From assembly GCA_016199485.1 (NCBI GenBank), contig JACQGO010000333.1, positions 1-36,742 of the forward strand: a stretch of 36,742 bases of DNA, given 5' to 3'. The notes under the pieces are model-generated. The model did no database searches, had not been told where the DNA came from, and saw nothing but the letters and a program-made list of their open reading frames with translations. The stretch comes from Betaproteobacteria bacterium (GTDB lineage Bacteria > Pseudomonadota > Gammaproteobacteria > Burkholderiales > SG8-41). A program made the position numbers and the translations under genes. Below are positions 1 through 6,763 of this stretch, in pieces (position 1 is the first letter of the stretch; every line of letters begins with the position of its first letter).

Positions 1-175
1 CGATGGCGCATTTCCCCGGGGGCATCCGCGAGCCCGAGATCATCGCCGCGAAGACATCAACGAGATGGAGCTTCGCGCGCCCGGCAACTTCCGCGGGCAG
101 CTTGCGCTTGAGCGCGCCCGCGAGGTAGCCGCTCAGTTCGCGCATCAACGGCGACACGGGTTCATGCTTGTTCAC
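1..175 (-). CDS. MmgE/PrpD family protein, N-terminal fragment cut by the window edge
   Basis: Reading leftward from a GTG at 175, an open frame runs off the left edge (58 residues visible). It carries the typical start of MmgE/PrpD proteins: a helical lead-in with LSGYLAGALKRKLP, then AKLHLVDVFAAMISGSRMPPG, the conserved helix before the active-site region. The family includes 2-methylcitrate dehydratase and related lyases or epimerases acting on tricarboxylates; the substrate here cannot be told. GTG is preferred because GGAG lies 7 nt upstream (complement of 183-186); the next in-frame ATG is codon 11 and has no such site. Two more family members lie at 18.4-21.2 kb. The family call is firm, the specific function unknown. 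Confidence 0.72.
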   Translation of the reverse strand, partial: MNKHEPVSPLMRELSGYLAGALKRKLPAEVAGRAKLHLVDVFAAMISGSRMPPGKCAI

Positions 176-368
176 GATTACACTCCAATGGGTGATGGAT
201 GCGGGTTCGACCGGGGCTCGCGTCAGCGCAGGTGATCGGAGCGCAGAACCGGGCGGAGCACACGCCTGCGATGATCATGCACGCTGCGGCTCCCTGACAT
301 TTCCCGGTCATTTTCGCGCAGTCTACCAGAATTTGGCCCGAGGCGCTTGCCGCGGGCGACGGTTCCTG

Positions 369-403
369 GCATCATGATGCCTTGTCATAAACATCATGAT
401 GCC
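369..403 (+). promoter_or_regulatory. Paired palindromic operator upstream of vapBC
   Basis: GCATCATGATGC at 369-380 is a perfect 12-bp palindrome. A copy differing only in its first base (ACATCATGATGC, 391-402) starts 22 bp downstream, about two helical turns. Both lie immediately before the antitoxin start at 419, with CATAAA (386-391), a weak -10-like hexamer, between them. Paired palindromes bound by a ribbon-helix-helix antitoxin are the usual arrangement for VapBC autoregulation. That this antitoxin binds here is inference. Confidence 0.6.
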
Positions 404-418
404 TCACGGCATCCACCG

Positions 419-667
419 ATGCGGACTACGGTGACCCTCGACGAAGACGTCGCTGCGAAGCTGCGTTTGGAAGCACGGCGCTCGGGCAGGCCGTTCAAGC
501 AGACGCTGAACGACGCGCTGCGGCGCGGCCTGCTCGAAAGCAGGCGCGGCTCGGCACGCCGCGCCTTCCGCGTGAAGGCCCGCGACCTGGGCCGCATACG
601 TCCCGGCATTTCACTCGACGACATCGGCGGGCTGCTCGACCGTGTCGAAGGCGAGCGGCGTCGTTGA
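419..667 (+). CDS. vapB: VapB-type antitoxin (ribbon-helix-helix)
   Basis: This 82-residue protein begins MRTTVTLDEDVAAKLRLEA, the beta-strand plus helix of a ribbon-helix-helix (MetJ/Arc-like) DNA-binding domain. A second helix (FKQTLNDALRRGLLE) and a basic, flexible C-terminal tail follow. The tail normally wraps the toxin. An upstream in-frame ATG at 347 exists, but starting there would place the operator palindromes inside the gene; 419 gives the canonical RHH start, though no good ribosome-binding site precedes it. It overlaps the PIN toxin by 4 nt (TTGA), indicating translational coupling. The antitoxin probably represses its own operon through the palindromes at 369-403. Confidence 0.8.
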   Translation: MRTTVTLDEDVAAKLRLEARRSGRPFKQTLNDALRRGLLESRRGSARRAFRVKARDLGRIRPGISLDDIGGLLDRVEGERRR

Positions 668-1095
668 TCCTCATCGACGCCAACCTGCTGCTGTACGCCT
701 ACCACGCCGGGGCGCCCCAGCACGCCGCAGCGAAACCATGGCTCGAGACCGTGCTCGCCGGCGGCGATCCAGTGGGCCTCTCGTGGAGCACCATGCTCGC
801 GTTCCTGCGCATCGGCACCAGCCCGCGCGTATTCGAGCGCCCCTACCGGATCGAGGAAGCTGAAAGGATCGTATCGGCGTGGCTCGACTGCCCTGCGGTC
901 TCGGTGCTGCGGCCGGGCGAGCGCTACTGGGAGATCCTGCGCGCGCTGCTGCTCGAAGCGCGGGCGGAAGCGACGCTGGTGAGCGACGCGGCGCTGGCCG
1001 CGCTCGCCATCGAGCACGGGGCGACGCTCTGCTCGACCGACCGGGATTTCCGGCGGTTCAAGCAGCTCAAGCTGCGTAACCCGATCGAGAGCTGA
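664..1095 (+). CDS. vapC: VapC-type PIN-domain ribonuclease toxin
   Basis: The 143-residue protein starts at TTG inside the TTGA overlap with the antitoxin stop. PIN features: MILIDANLLLYAYH with the first catalytic Asp at residue 5, a middle block LAFLRIGTSPRVF, then LVSDAALAALAIEHGA with Asp108 and CSTDRDFRRF with Asp126/Asp128. It resembles the 'LAFLR.xTSPRVF' subgroup common in actinobacteria and proteobacteria. VapC enzymes are Mg-dependent endoribonucleases that cut tRNA or rRNA; the RNA target cannot be told from sequence. Length is normal and no catalytic residue is obviously lost, so the pair is likely functional. Confidence 0.85.
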   Translation: MILIDANLLLYAYHAGAPQHAAAKPWLETVLAGGDPVGLSWSTMLAFLRIGTSPRVFERPYRIEEAERIVSAWLDCPAVSVLRPGERYWEILRALLLEARAEATLVSDAALAALAIEHGATLCSTDRDFRRFKQLKLRNPIES

Positions 1096-1166
1096 GCCGC
1101 AAGCCGTGATGATCGAACCAAGAAATCATCAAGACGCAATGACAGCGGACTGCGTGCGGGACCACG

Positions 1167-1277
1167 CCGGCTTGCACGCCGTGCGGCGCCCCGCGACAAT
1201 GCGGCTTTCCAAGCCCAACTAAGCCGCACGTGATCCCGGGAGGAAGCGAAGCGTCCTCGCGCATCGTCGTCGACGCG
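1167..1277. repeat. Copy A of a diverged direct repeat shared with the hsdR 5' region
   Basis: This stretch aligns with 6656-6763, with roughly four in five bases the same by eye and small indels near 1220. It covers a putative promoter, the leader, the start codon and the first 16 codons. Weaker similarity may extend upstream to about 1137 / 6625. The invariant block CCCCGCGACAATGCGG lies in both copies. The encoded N-termini match at 11 of 16 residues (MIPGGSEASSRIVVDA here, MLPGGNEAFSRVVIDA in HsdR). Confidence 0.75.
1172..1200 (+). promoter_or_regulatory. Putative promoter of the SNF2/SWIM operon
   Basis: TTGCAC (1172-1177), a 17-bp spacer and GACAAT (1195-1200) precede the GTG at 1230 by about 30 bp. 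The matching boxes, TTGCGT-17-GACAAT, occur at the same place in the hsdR copy (6661-6689). Conservation of both boxes and spacing between diverged copies is the main support; each box alone is a modest match to consensus. Confidence 0.45.
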
Positions 1278-3986
1278 GGCGTGGCGCCAAGCGCTCTCGC
1301 CCCGGTCCTCACTCCGCACGGCCGGCTCATCCTGGCGCAGGCGGAAGACGCTTCCGCGCTTGCCCCCGACCTCTTGCGGAGGCTACAACAGTCCTTCGCG
1401 CGCGGCCCCGGCCACGGGCTGTTGCAGCTCGGCGCGGGAGAGGTCTCGACGGCATTGCCGCCTGTCTTCGGCTACTGGCGCGAGTTCGGCGCGCGCTATG
1501 TGACAGCGCTCTGCATGCTGCCGGAGATCGAGGAACGCCGCGCCGCGGCGCAGATCCCCGCCCCGCCGCCTGAAGAGCTCGAAACGCTGGCCGCGGCCGC
1601 CCCGCCGATGACAGGAGCGGAGTATCTGACGGCGTCCGTTCTTCGGGCGCTCTGGGTGGCGCTCGACGCCGCGTTTCGCGCGGAGCTGTCCGAGTCGAAA
1701 GAATCGATTCAGGACTTCCTCAAGCGCCGGAGTCTGGCCTGGAACCTTGTGGGCCGCGTCCATTTCAACCTCGCCGAAAACCGCAAGGACGATGAGGCGC
1801 CGTTCGCGTTCCTGGCGACGTACACCACGCGGCTGTCGGCACATGCGAAAGCCCAGCATCTGCCGCTTGGGCAGGCGCTGCGCGAGTATGCGGGCGCGGC
1901 GAACAGGGAGCGGCTGCTCTCGCTGCTGCTTCCGGTCCAGCGCGCGGCGGAAAAATGCCCCTGGCTCAAAACGATGGTGGACGCGGGCGAGATTTTTCAT
2001 CCGCTGCGCTGGACGCCGGGCGAAGCATTCCGGCTCCTCACGGACATGCCGCTCCTGGAAGCCGCGGGAGTCGTGGCGCGCGTGCCGGTCGCGTGGAGAA
2101 CGGGACGCCCGCCGCGTCCCCAGGTGAGCGCCACGGTCGGCGGCAAGGCGCCGTCCGCGCTCGGCAGGGATGCTCTCCTCGACTTCCGCATGGAGGTCAC
2201 CCTCGACGGCGAGCGGCTGACCGCCGGCGAAATCGCCAGGCTGCTCGCGGGATCGGACGGTCTTCAGCTCATCCGCGGGCGCTGGGTCGAGGTCGATCGA
2301 GAGAAGCTCGGCCGGATGCTCGACCAGTTTCGCGAGGTCGAACAAGCCGCCGCGCAGGGCGGCCTCAGCTTCGCCGAGGCGATGCGCATGCTCGCCGGCG
2401 CAAACATCTCCGGCGAAGAAACGGCCGGCGCCGCTCCCGACTGGTCGCGCGTCGTCGCGGGTCCCTGGCTCGCCGAGATGCTCAAGGGGCTGCGCAGTCC
2501 GGAGGGGCTGGCGCGCATGGAGCCGGGCAACGAGCTCAAGACGACGCTGCGGCCCTACCAGCAGGTCGGCGTGCGCTGGCTCTACCTCCTGTACCGGCTC
2601 GGCCTCGGGGCCTGCCTTGCCGACGACATGGGTCTGGGCAAGACGATGCAGGTGCTGGCGCTGCTGCTCGTGCTGCGCAGACAGGAGCACGCCGGGCGGC
2701 GCGCCAGCGTGCTCGTCGCCCCCGCCTCGCTGCTTGCGAACTGGGCTTCCGAGATCGAGCGCTTCGCGCCGGGTCTGAAGGCGCTCATCGCTCATCCCTC
2801 GGCGATGCCGGCGGCCGAGCTGAAGGCGCTCGATGCAGCGCGCTTCGCGGATGTGGATCTGGTCATCACGAGCTACGGATCGCTCCTGCGGCTGCCTTGG
2901 CTCGCGAACACCCCGTGGCGCGTAGCGGTCCTCGACGAAGCGCAGGCGATCAAGAACCCCGCGGCGAAGCAAACGCGGGCCACCAAGAAGCTCGACGCGC
3001 AGGTGAGGTTCGCGCTGACCGGCACGCCGGTCGAGAACCGGCTCGCGGACCTCTGGTCCATCTTCGATTTCATCAACCCGGGCCTGCTTGGCTCCGGCAA
3101 GGAGTTCACGAGCTTTACCAGGCGCCTTGCGGGCCGACCCCACAATCCTTACGCGCCGTTGCGCGAGCTGGTGCGCCCTTACATTCTGCGGCGCTTGAAG
3201 ACCGACAAGTCGGTCATCGCCGACCTTCCGGACAAGACCGAGATCAAGGCCTTCTGCGCGCTCAGCCGCAGGCAGGCGGCGCTCTACCAGCAAGCGGTGA
3301 AGGAGCTGGCCGCCGAGCTCGAAGACGCCGAGGGCATCGGGCGCAAGGGCGTCATCCTGTCGTTCCTGATGCGCTTCAAGCAGATCTGCAACCATCCGTC
3401 GCAGTGGCTGGGCGACGGCGCATGGGCCGAGGCCGACAGCGGCAAGTTCGCACGGCTGCGCGAGATCGCCGAGGTCATCGCCGCGAGGCAGGAGAAGGCG
3501 CTCGTGTTCACGCAATTCCGCGAAGCGACCGCGCCGGTCGCCGCCTTCCTCGGATCGGTGTTCGGGCGACCCGGGCTCGTCCTGCACGGCGGGACCGAGG
3601 TGAAGAAGCGCAAGGATCTGGTCCAGCGGTTCCAGGAGGACGAGCAGGTTCCGTTCTTCGTGCTCTCGCTCAAGGCGGGCGGCGCCGGCGTCAACCTCAC
3701 CGCCGCGACTCACGTAGTCCACTTCGACCGGTGGTGGAATCCGGCGGTGGAGAACCAAGCCACGGACCGCGCCTTCCGCATCGGCCAGACCAGGAACGTG
3801 CTCGTGCACAAATTCGTTTGCCGGGGGACGGTCGAGGATAAAATCGATACACTGATCGAATCGAAGCAGCAGCTCTCGAAGGATCTGCTGGAAGGCAGCG
3901 CGGAGATGCTGCTGACGGAAATGAGGGACGACGAACTCCTGAAGCTCGTCGCTCTCGACATTCATGCCGCCTCACAGGAAGGATGA
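1230..3986 (+). CDS. SNF2-family DEAD/DEAH-box helicase
   Basis: This 918-residue protein has an N-terminal bacterial SNF2-associated region ending in a DUF3670-like block (about residues 315-395, with LQLIRGRWVEVD). The SNF2 ATPase follows: DDMGLGKT (465-472), DEAQ (569-572) and TGTPVENR (near 597). The C-terminal helicase lobe has GGAGVNLT (near 818), WWNPAVENQATDR and RIGQ. Such proteins translocate on duplex DNA without classic unwinding and often occur beside SWIM proteins. The SWIM gene begins 3 nt after the stop, so they form an operon. Oddity: the first 16 codons and the promoter derive from the same sequence as the start of hsdR, so the N-terminus may be a graft. The GTG start follows that alignment; the native start may lie further in. 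The exact role is unknown; DNA repair or defence is plausible. Confidence 0.85.
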   Translation: MIPGGSEASSRIVVDAGVAPSALAPVLTPHGRLILAQAEDASALAPDLLRRLQQSFARGPGHGLLQLGAGEVSTALPPVFGYWREFGARYVTALCMLPEIEERRAAAQIPAPPPEELETLAAAAPPMTGAEYLTASVLRALWVALDAAFRAELSESKESIQDFLKRRSLAWNLVGRVHFNLAENRKDDEAPFAFLATYTTRLSAHAKAQHLPLGQALREYAGAANRERLLSLLLPVQRAAEKCPWLKTMVDAGEIFHPLRWTPGEAFRLLTDMPLLEAAGVVARVPVAWRTGRPPRPQVSATVGGKAPSALGRDALLDFRMEVTLDGERLTAGEIARLLAGSDGLQLIRGRWVEVDREKLGRMLDQFREVEQAAAQGGLSFAEAMRMLAGANISGEETAGAAPDWSRVVAGPWLAEMLKGLRSPEGLARMEPGNELKTTLRPYQQVGVRWLYLLYRLGLGACLADDMGLGKTMQVLALLLVLRRQEHAGRRASVLVAPASLLANWASEIERFAPGLKALIAHPSAMPAAELKALDAARFADVDLVITSYGSLLRLPWLANTPWRVAVLDEAQAIKNPAAKQTRATKKLDAQVRFALTGTPVENRLADLWSIFDFINPGLLGSGKEFTSFTRRLAGRPHNPYAPLRELVRPYILRRLKTDKSVIADLPDKTEIKAFCALSRRQAALYQQAVKELAAELEDAEGIGRKGVILSFLMRFKQICNHPSQWLGDGAWAEADSGKFARLREIAEVIAARQEKALVFTQFREATAPVAAFLGSVFGRPGLVLHGGTEVKKRKDLVQRFQEDEQVPFFVLSLKAGGAGVNLTAATHVVHFDRWWNPAVENQATDRAFRIGQTRNVLVHKFVCRGTVEDKIDTLIESKQQLSKDLLEGSAEMLLTEMRDDELLKLVALDIHAASQEG

Positions 3987-3989
3987 CGC

Positions 3990-4847
3990 ATGTTCTATCG
4001 GTGGAAGCCTTACGTATCCGCGGCCGAGCGCCGGCGTAAAGCCGAGCGCGCGATGGCGAGATTCAGGAAAAAGGGCCGGCCGCTGTCGCCGGTGGTCATC
4101 GAAGGTCGCGCCATCGCCAGGACCTTCTGGGGCAAGGCGTGGTGCGACAACATCGAGCGCTACAGCGACTATTCGAACCGGCTGCCGCGCGGACGGACCT
4201 ACATCCGCAACGGTTCGGTGCTCGACCTGCAAATCGCCGCCGGCGAGGTGAGGGCGCAGGTGATCGGGTCCGATATCTACCAGGTCGAGGTCAAAGTCGC
4301 GGCGGTCCCGAAGGCGCGCTGGAAGGCGATCTGCAAGGACAGCGCGGGGGCGATCGACTCGCTCGTGGAGCTTTTGCAGGGGCGTTTCTCCAAGGGCGTG
4401 ATGGAGCGCATCTGCCGGGAGAAAACCGGGCTGTTTCCCTCGCCGGCGGAGATCACGTTCTCCTGCAGTTGCCCGGACTGGGCCTCGATGTGCAAGCACG
4501 TCGCGGCGGTGCTCTACGGCATCGGCGCCCGCCTGGACGAGAAGCCCGAGCTGCTGTTCGCGCTGCGCAAGGTAAACGAGAAAGACCTGATCGCGAAGGC
4601 CGGCAAGGACCTCACGCTGACCGGGAAAGCGCCGGCGGCGGGGAAAGTTCTCGAAGGCGCGGAGCTTGCCGAGATCTTCGGAATCGAGATCGCGCAGGCC
4701 GCGGAGCCGGGTGCGGGGGATCGCACCGGGGCGGAAAAGCGAAAGCGCGCGACATCGGCGGCGAGGCCGACCGGCGGGAGTGGCACGACAGCGCGCAAGG
4801 CCAACACCCGCGGGCGCGGCCCGGGGAAGCGGCGTCCGAAGAGCTGA
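3990..4847 (+). CDS. SWIM zinc-finger protein paired with the SNF2 helicase
   Basis: The 285-residue protein opens with FYRWKPYVSAAERRRKAER and WGKAWCDNIERYSDYSNRLPRG, a block typical of bacterial SWIM proteins. The SWIM motif CxCx6CxH is intact: Cys159, Cys161, Cys168, His170 (CSCPDWASMCKH). SWIM fingers bind zinc and mediate DNA or protein contact, and this family is repeatedly encoded next to SNF2 ATPases, as here (3-nt gap, AGGAAGG just upstream of the start). The last ~50 residues are a basic, Arg/Lys/Gly/Thr-rich tail, probably disordered and nucleic-acid binding. It likely works with the SNF2 protein; the biochemical activity is not known. Confidence 0.85.
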   Translation: MFYRWKPYVSAAERRRKAERAMARFRKKGRPLSPVVIEGRAIARTFWGKAWCDNIERYSDYSNRLPRGRTYIRNGSVLDLQIAAGEVRAQVIGSDIYQVEVKVAAVPKARWKAICKDSAGAIDSLVELLQGRFSKGVMERICREKTGLFPSPAEITFSCSCPDWASMCKHVAAVLYGIGARLDEKPELLFALRKVNEKDLIAKAGKDLTLTGKAPAAGKVLEGAELAEIFGIEIAQAAEPGAGDRTGAEKRKRATSAARPTGGSGTTARKANTRGRGPGKRRPKS

Positions 4848-4871
4848 AAAGGACAACATTCGAGTCGGGAG

Positions 4872-5510
4872 CTATCCAAAAGCTTTCTTGACCAACGCAA
4901 TGCATTCATCAAAGCTCCGGCGATAATCCAGGACCTCAAGTTCGGCGAATGTCTCTCTCAAAGCCACGTTCTGTGAAGCAATTCTCTGCAAGACCATGTC
5001 TCGACGATCGCGGAGTACAGGCCCGATTTTCCAGAGGGCGCCAGGTTCCTCCTCCGTCACCATCGCCAGGTCGAAAATATCTCTCGCAGTGAATTCGACA
5101 CCGCGGTGCCAGACTTTCTTCGCGACGATTTCGGTGGAAGTCTCGACCTGGACTTGGCGGCCGAATAACTCTTCCGTGACCACAGGATCTTCGGTTAGGG
5201 GAGCGGACGCTACGAAGTCAATCTCGCCTTCCGGAAAAATAAGCTTGAGAGAGTTCGCTCGCTCAACGTAGTTGGTGGTCAGCGACTCGGCTGCCGTATT
5301 GAGCCTGGGATTCAGGTAGCCCAGATACTGCGGATCGGGGACGAAGATATCTATGTCCTTGCTGAAGCGATGATGGTGACGACGCATGAGAACGGTCGCG
5401 CCCCCGAAACTCCAGTCTTCAAGCGTAATGCCTGCGTAGCTAACTGAATCGATCAGTTTTAACGCACGCTGAAAGAGCGTCTCCCAGATCCTCAGCCGGT
5501 CTTCAGCCAT
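4872..5510 (-). CDS. AbiEii/AbiGii-like nucleotidyltransferase toxin
   Basis: This leftward 212-residue protein has the nucleotidyltransferase signature FGGATVLMRRHHHRFSKDIDIF, with Gly36-Gly37 and metal-binding Asp52 and Asp54. The spacing is that of AbiEii/MenT-type toxins, which transfer nucleotides to RNA targets such as tRNA. A later Lys-containing segment (VETSTEIVAKKVWHRG) and an acidic ARDIFDLAMV block are also typical of the family. The longer frame to 5588 lies inside the upstream gene; ATG at 5510 is preferred and overlaps the XRE partner by 19 nt. The pair is convergent with the SWIM gene, 24 nt apart. Likely the toxin of a type IV-like toxin-antitoxin or abortive-infection pair. 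Confidence 0.8.
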   Translation of the reverse strand: MAEDRLRIWETLFQRALKLIDSVSYAGITLEDWSFGGATVLMRRHHHRFSKDIDIFVPDPQYLGYLNPRLNTAAESLTTNYVERANSLKLIFPEGEIDFVASAPLTEDPVVTEELFGRQVQVETSTEIVAKKVWHRGVEFTARDIFDLAMVTEEEPGALWKIGPVLRDRRDMVLQRIASQNVALRETFAELEVLDYRRSFDECIALVKKAFG

Positions 5511-5989
5511 CCCTCGACGCTCCGCGATACCCCCAGGTCGTTCGCCAGCTTGCGCAGGTTCCTCTCGAGTTTTCCCGGTTTCGTCCATCCAGCCGCTTCC
5601 TCAGCGAGCCCTTGCAGCAAGGCCACCGGCGCCTCGTCAAGCAGCGTCCTTAAATGCGAACCTCGCTTTGCCGGGACCTTGCCGGTCACGAGCGCATGGA
5701 TCAGCTCGTCCTCGGTGAGCGCGCTCTTGAAGCTCACGTTCGCGCTCGTGCATGCCATACGCACGTAGTCCGGCCGGCGTGGCCGCATCCCCTGTTGCAA
5801 CGTTACGCTCAGCCCGAGGTGGTCAAGCACGGCCAATACCTTTCGAATGCCCAGGTCACGCACAAGGCCGCTCTCCAGCAGGTTGAGCGTTTCGCGGGAC
5901 AGCCCTGCCGCGCGGGCGAGCTGCGCCTGCGTCAGCCCCCGCGCATGACGCGCCCTCCGGATCTCGTGCCCCAGTTCCTGGGTCCGCAT
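5492..5989 (-). CDS. XRE-family HTH antitoxin/regulator
   Basis: The 165-residue protein begins with a Cro/C1-type helix-turn-helix (residues 1-60: IRRARHARGLTQAQLARAAG, LSRETLNLLESG). After a linker, a helical C-terminal region (about 95-160; ALTEDELIHALVTGKVP, LRKLANDLGV) probably binds the partner toxin. Its 3' end overlaps the nucleotidyltransferase start by 19 nt. An AT-rich promoter (6018-6046) sits about 30 bp upstream, and GAGAAG is 4 nt before the ATG. It most likely neutralises the toxin and represses the operon. The family pairing is well known; the mechanism for this pair is inferred. Confidence 0.82.
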   Translation of the reverse strand: MRTQELGHEIRRARHARGLTQAQLARAAGLSRETLNLLESGLVRDLGIRKVLAVLDHLGLSVTLQQGMRPRRPDYVRMACTSANVSFKSALTEDELIHALVTGKVPAKRGSHLRTLLDEAPVALLQGLAEEAAGWTKPGKLERNLRKLANDLGVSRSVEGWLKTG

Positions 5990-6017
5990 TAATCTTCTCG
6001 AATATTAGATATATATA

Positions 6018-6046
6018 ACATTACAGAGCTTCTGACGCGATGTCAA
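6018..6046 (-). promoter_or_regulatory. Promoter of the XRE/nucleotidyltransferase operon
   Basis: On the minus strand, consensus TTGACA (complement of 6041-6046), a 17-bp spacer and TAATGT (complement of 6018-6023) lie 28 bp before the ATG at 5989. The start region is strikingly AT-rich (TATATATCTAATATTC) for this genome. Confidence 0.6.
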
Positions 6047-6070
6047 AGGGAAGCGTCGCAGCAGCCTGGG

Positions 6071-6102
6071 TTGACATCCCTAATAGTCTGCGAGACTATA
6101 AG
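6071..6102 (+). promoter_or_regulatory. Promoter with internal palindromic operator before the RAMA-like gene
   Basis: Consensus TTGACA at 6071-6076 is followed by GACTAT (6094-6099, 17-bp spacer) or TATAAG (6097-6102, 20-bp spacer). Between the boxes sits a perfect inverted repeat, ATAGTCT-GCG-AGACTAT (6083-6099), covering the spacer and the -10. A bound protein would block RNA polymerase. The promoter is back-to-back with the XRE promoter, 24 bp away, so the XRE protein and the RAMA-like protein are both candidate binders. Confidence 0.55.
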
Positions 6103-6148
6103 ACTTTAAGATCGTCGAGGGGATGATCTGAGCGTAATGGAGATTCTC

Positions 6149-6550
6149 ATGCGGACCATTGAAGTGGATTTCGACGTGTATAAGGCACTGATGATGCGGC
6201 GGCCGTCCGAGGACGTCACCGAAAATGACGTGCTGCGCGACCTGCTTCAGCTCCCGCGCAAGAAAGGGCCGGCCGTGGCACCGGCAGGCCCGGCTCCGGG
6301 TGACTGGATCACCAAGGGCGTGCGGTTCCCCGCCGGCACCGAGTTCCGGGCGCACTATAAGGGGCAGACCTACCTCGCGCGTGTGGGGTCGGGCGCGCTC
6401 GTGCTTAACGGCAAGCGGTACGATTCGCCGTCTTCAGCCGCGGTTTCGATCACGGGAAGCGCGATCAACGGCTGGCGCTTTTGGGAAGCCAGATTGCCCG
6501 GGGAGGCGGGCTGGAAGATGATCGAGTCGCTGCGCCGGTCGGGCGGCTAA
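6149..6550 (+). CDS. SeqA-N-like / RAMA-domain small protein
   Basis: This 133-residue protein starts MRTIEVDFDVYKALMMRR, closely resembling the N-terminal oligomerisation/RHH-like segment of SeqA. After a Pro/Ala linker comes a C-terminal block (about 55-130) with LNGKRYDSPSSAAVSITG and NGWRFWEARL. That pattern fits the RAMA domain found with adenine methylases and restriction systems. ATG 6149 is chosen over 6137 because GGAG (6139-6142) is 6 nt upstream and the SeqA-like start then begins at residue 1. It stands 165 bp before hsdR in the same direction. It may sense or bind adenine-methylated DNA or regulate the adjacent type I system, which is inference. Domain calls are from motif recall only. 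Confidence 0.65.
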   Translation: MRTIEVDFDVYKALMMRRPSEDVTENDVLRDLLQLPRKKGPAVAPAGPAPGDWITKGVRFPAGTEFRAHYKGQTYLARVGSGALVLNGKRYDSPSSAAVSITGSAINGWRFWEARLPGEAGWKMIESLRRSGG

Positions 6551-6655
6551 TTGGGGAGGGGGCAGGCCGTGTCGAAGAAGGGCTCGAATACCGGGGCGCG
6601 GGCCGGGATTCGCGAACGTGGCGCCAACTGATAGCGCGTGGCGTGCAGCGTTGCC

Positions 6656-6763
6656 CCGGCTTGCGTGCCGCGCGCCGCCCCGCGACAATGCGGTTATTCA
6701 AGCACAAAAAAACACATGTTACCGGGAGGCAACGAGGCATTCTCGCGCGTCGTCATCGACGCG
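6656..6763. repeat. Copy B of the diverged direct repeat, at the hsdR 5' end
   Basis: Partner of 1167-1277. Here it spans the likely hsdR promoter, leader, ATG and first 16 codons. Because these residues are followed by a normal HsdR N-terminus (VGWNLTDGRSVRYEY), this copy is probably the original and the SNF2-linked one the derivative. Confidence 0.75.
6661..6689 (+). promoter_or_regulatory. Putative promoter of the hsdRMS operon
   Basis: TTGCGT (6661-6666), 17 bp, then GACAAT (6684-6689), 26 bp before the ATG. The arrangement is the same as upstream of the SNF2 gene. No clear ribosome-binding site lies between it and the ATG; the leader is A-rich. Confidence 0.45.

Noticed and set aside
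664-1095. VapC suspected inactive because the middle acidic residue is not at the common EFLR position
   Set aside because: I recall a PIN subgroup with LAFLR at this place, so absence of Glu there is not evidence of inactivity.
1383-3965. Very long open frame (860 codons) antisense to the SNF2 gene
   Set aside because: Its sequence is the Arg/His/Gly-rich shadow expected opposite a high-GC gene, while the plus strand has unambiguous SNF2 motifs throughout.
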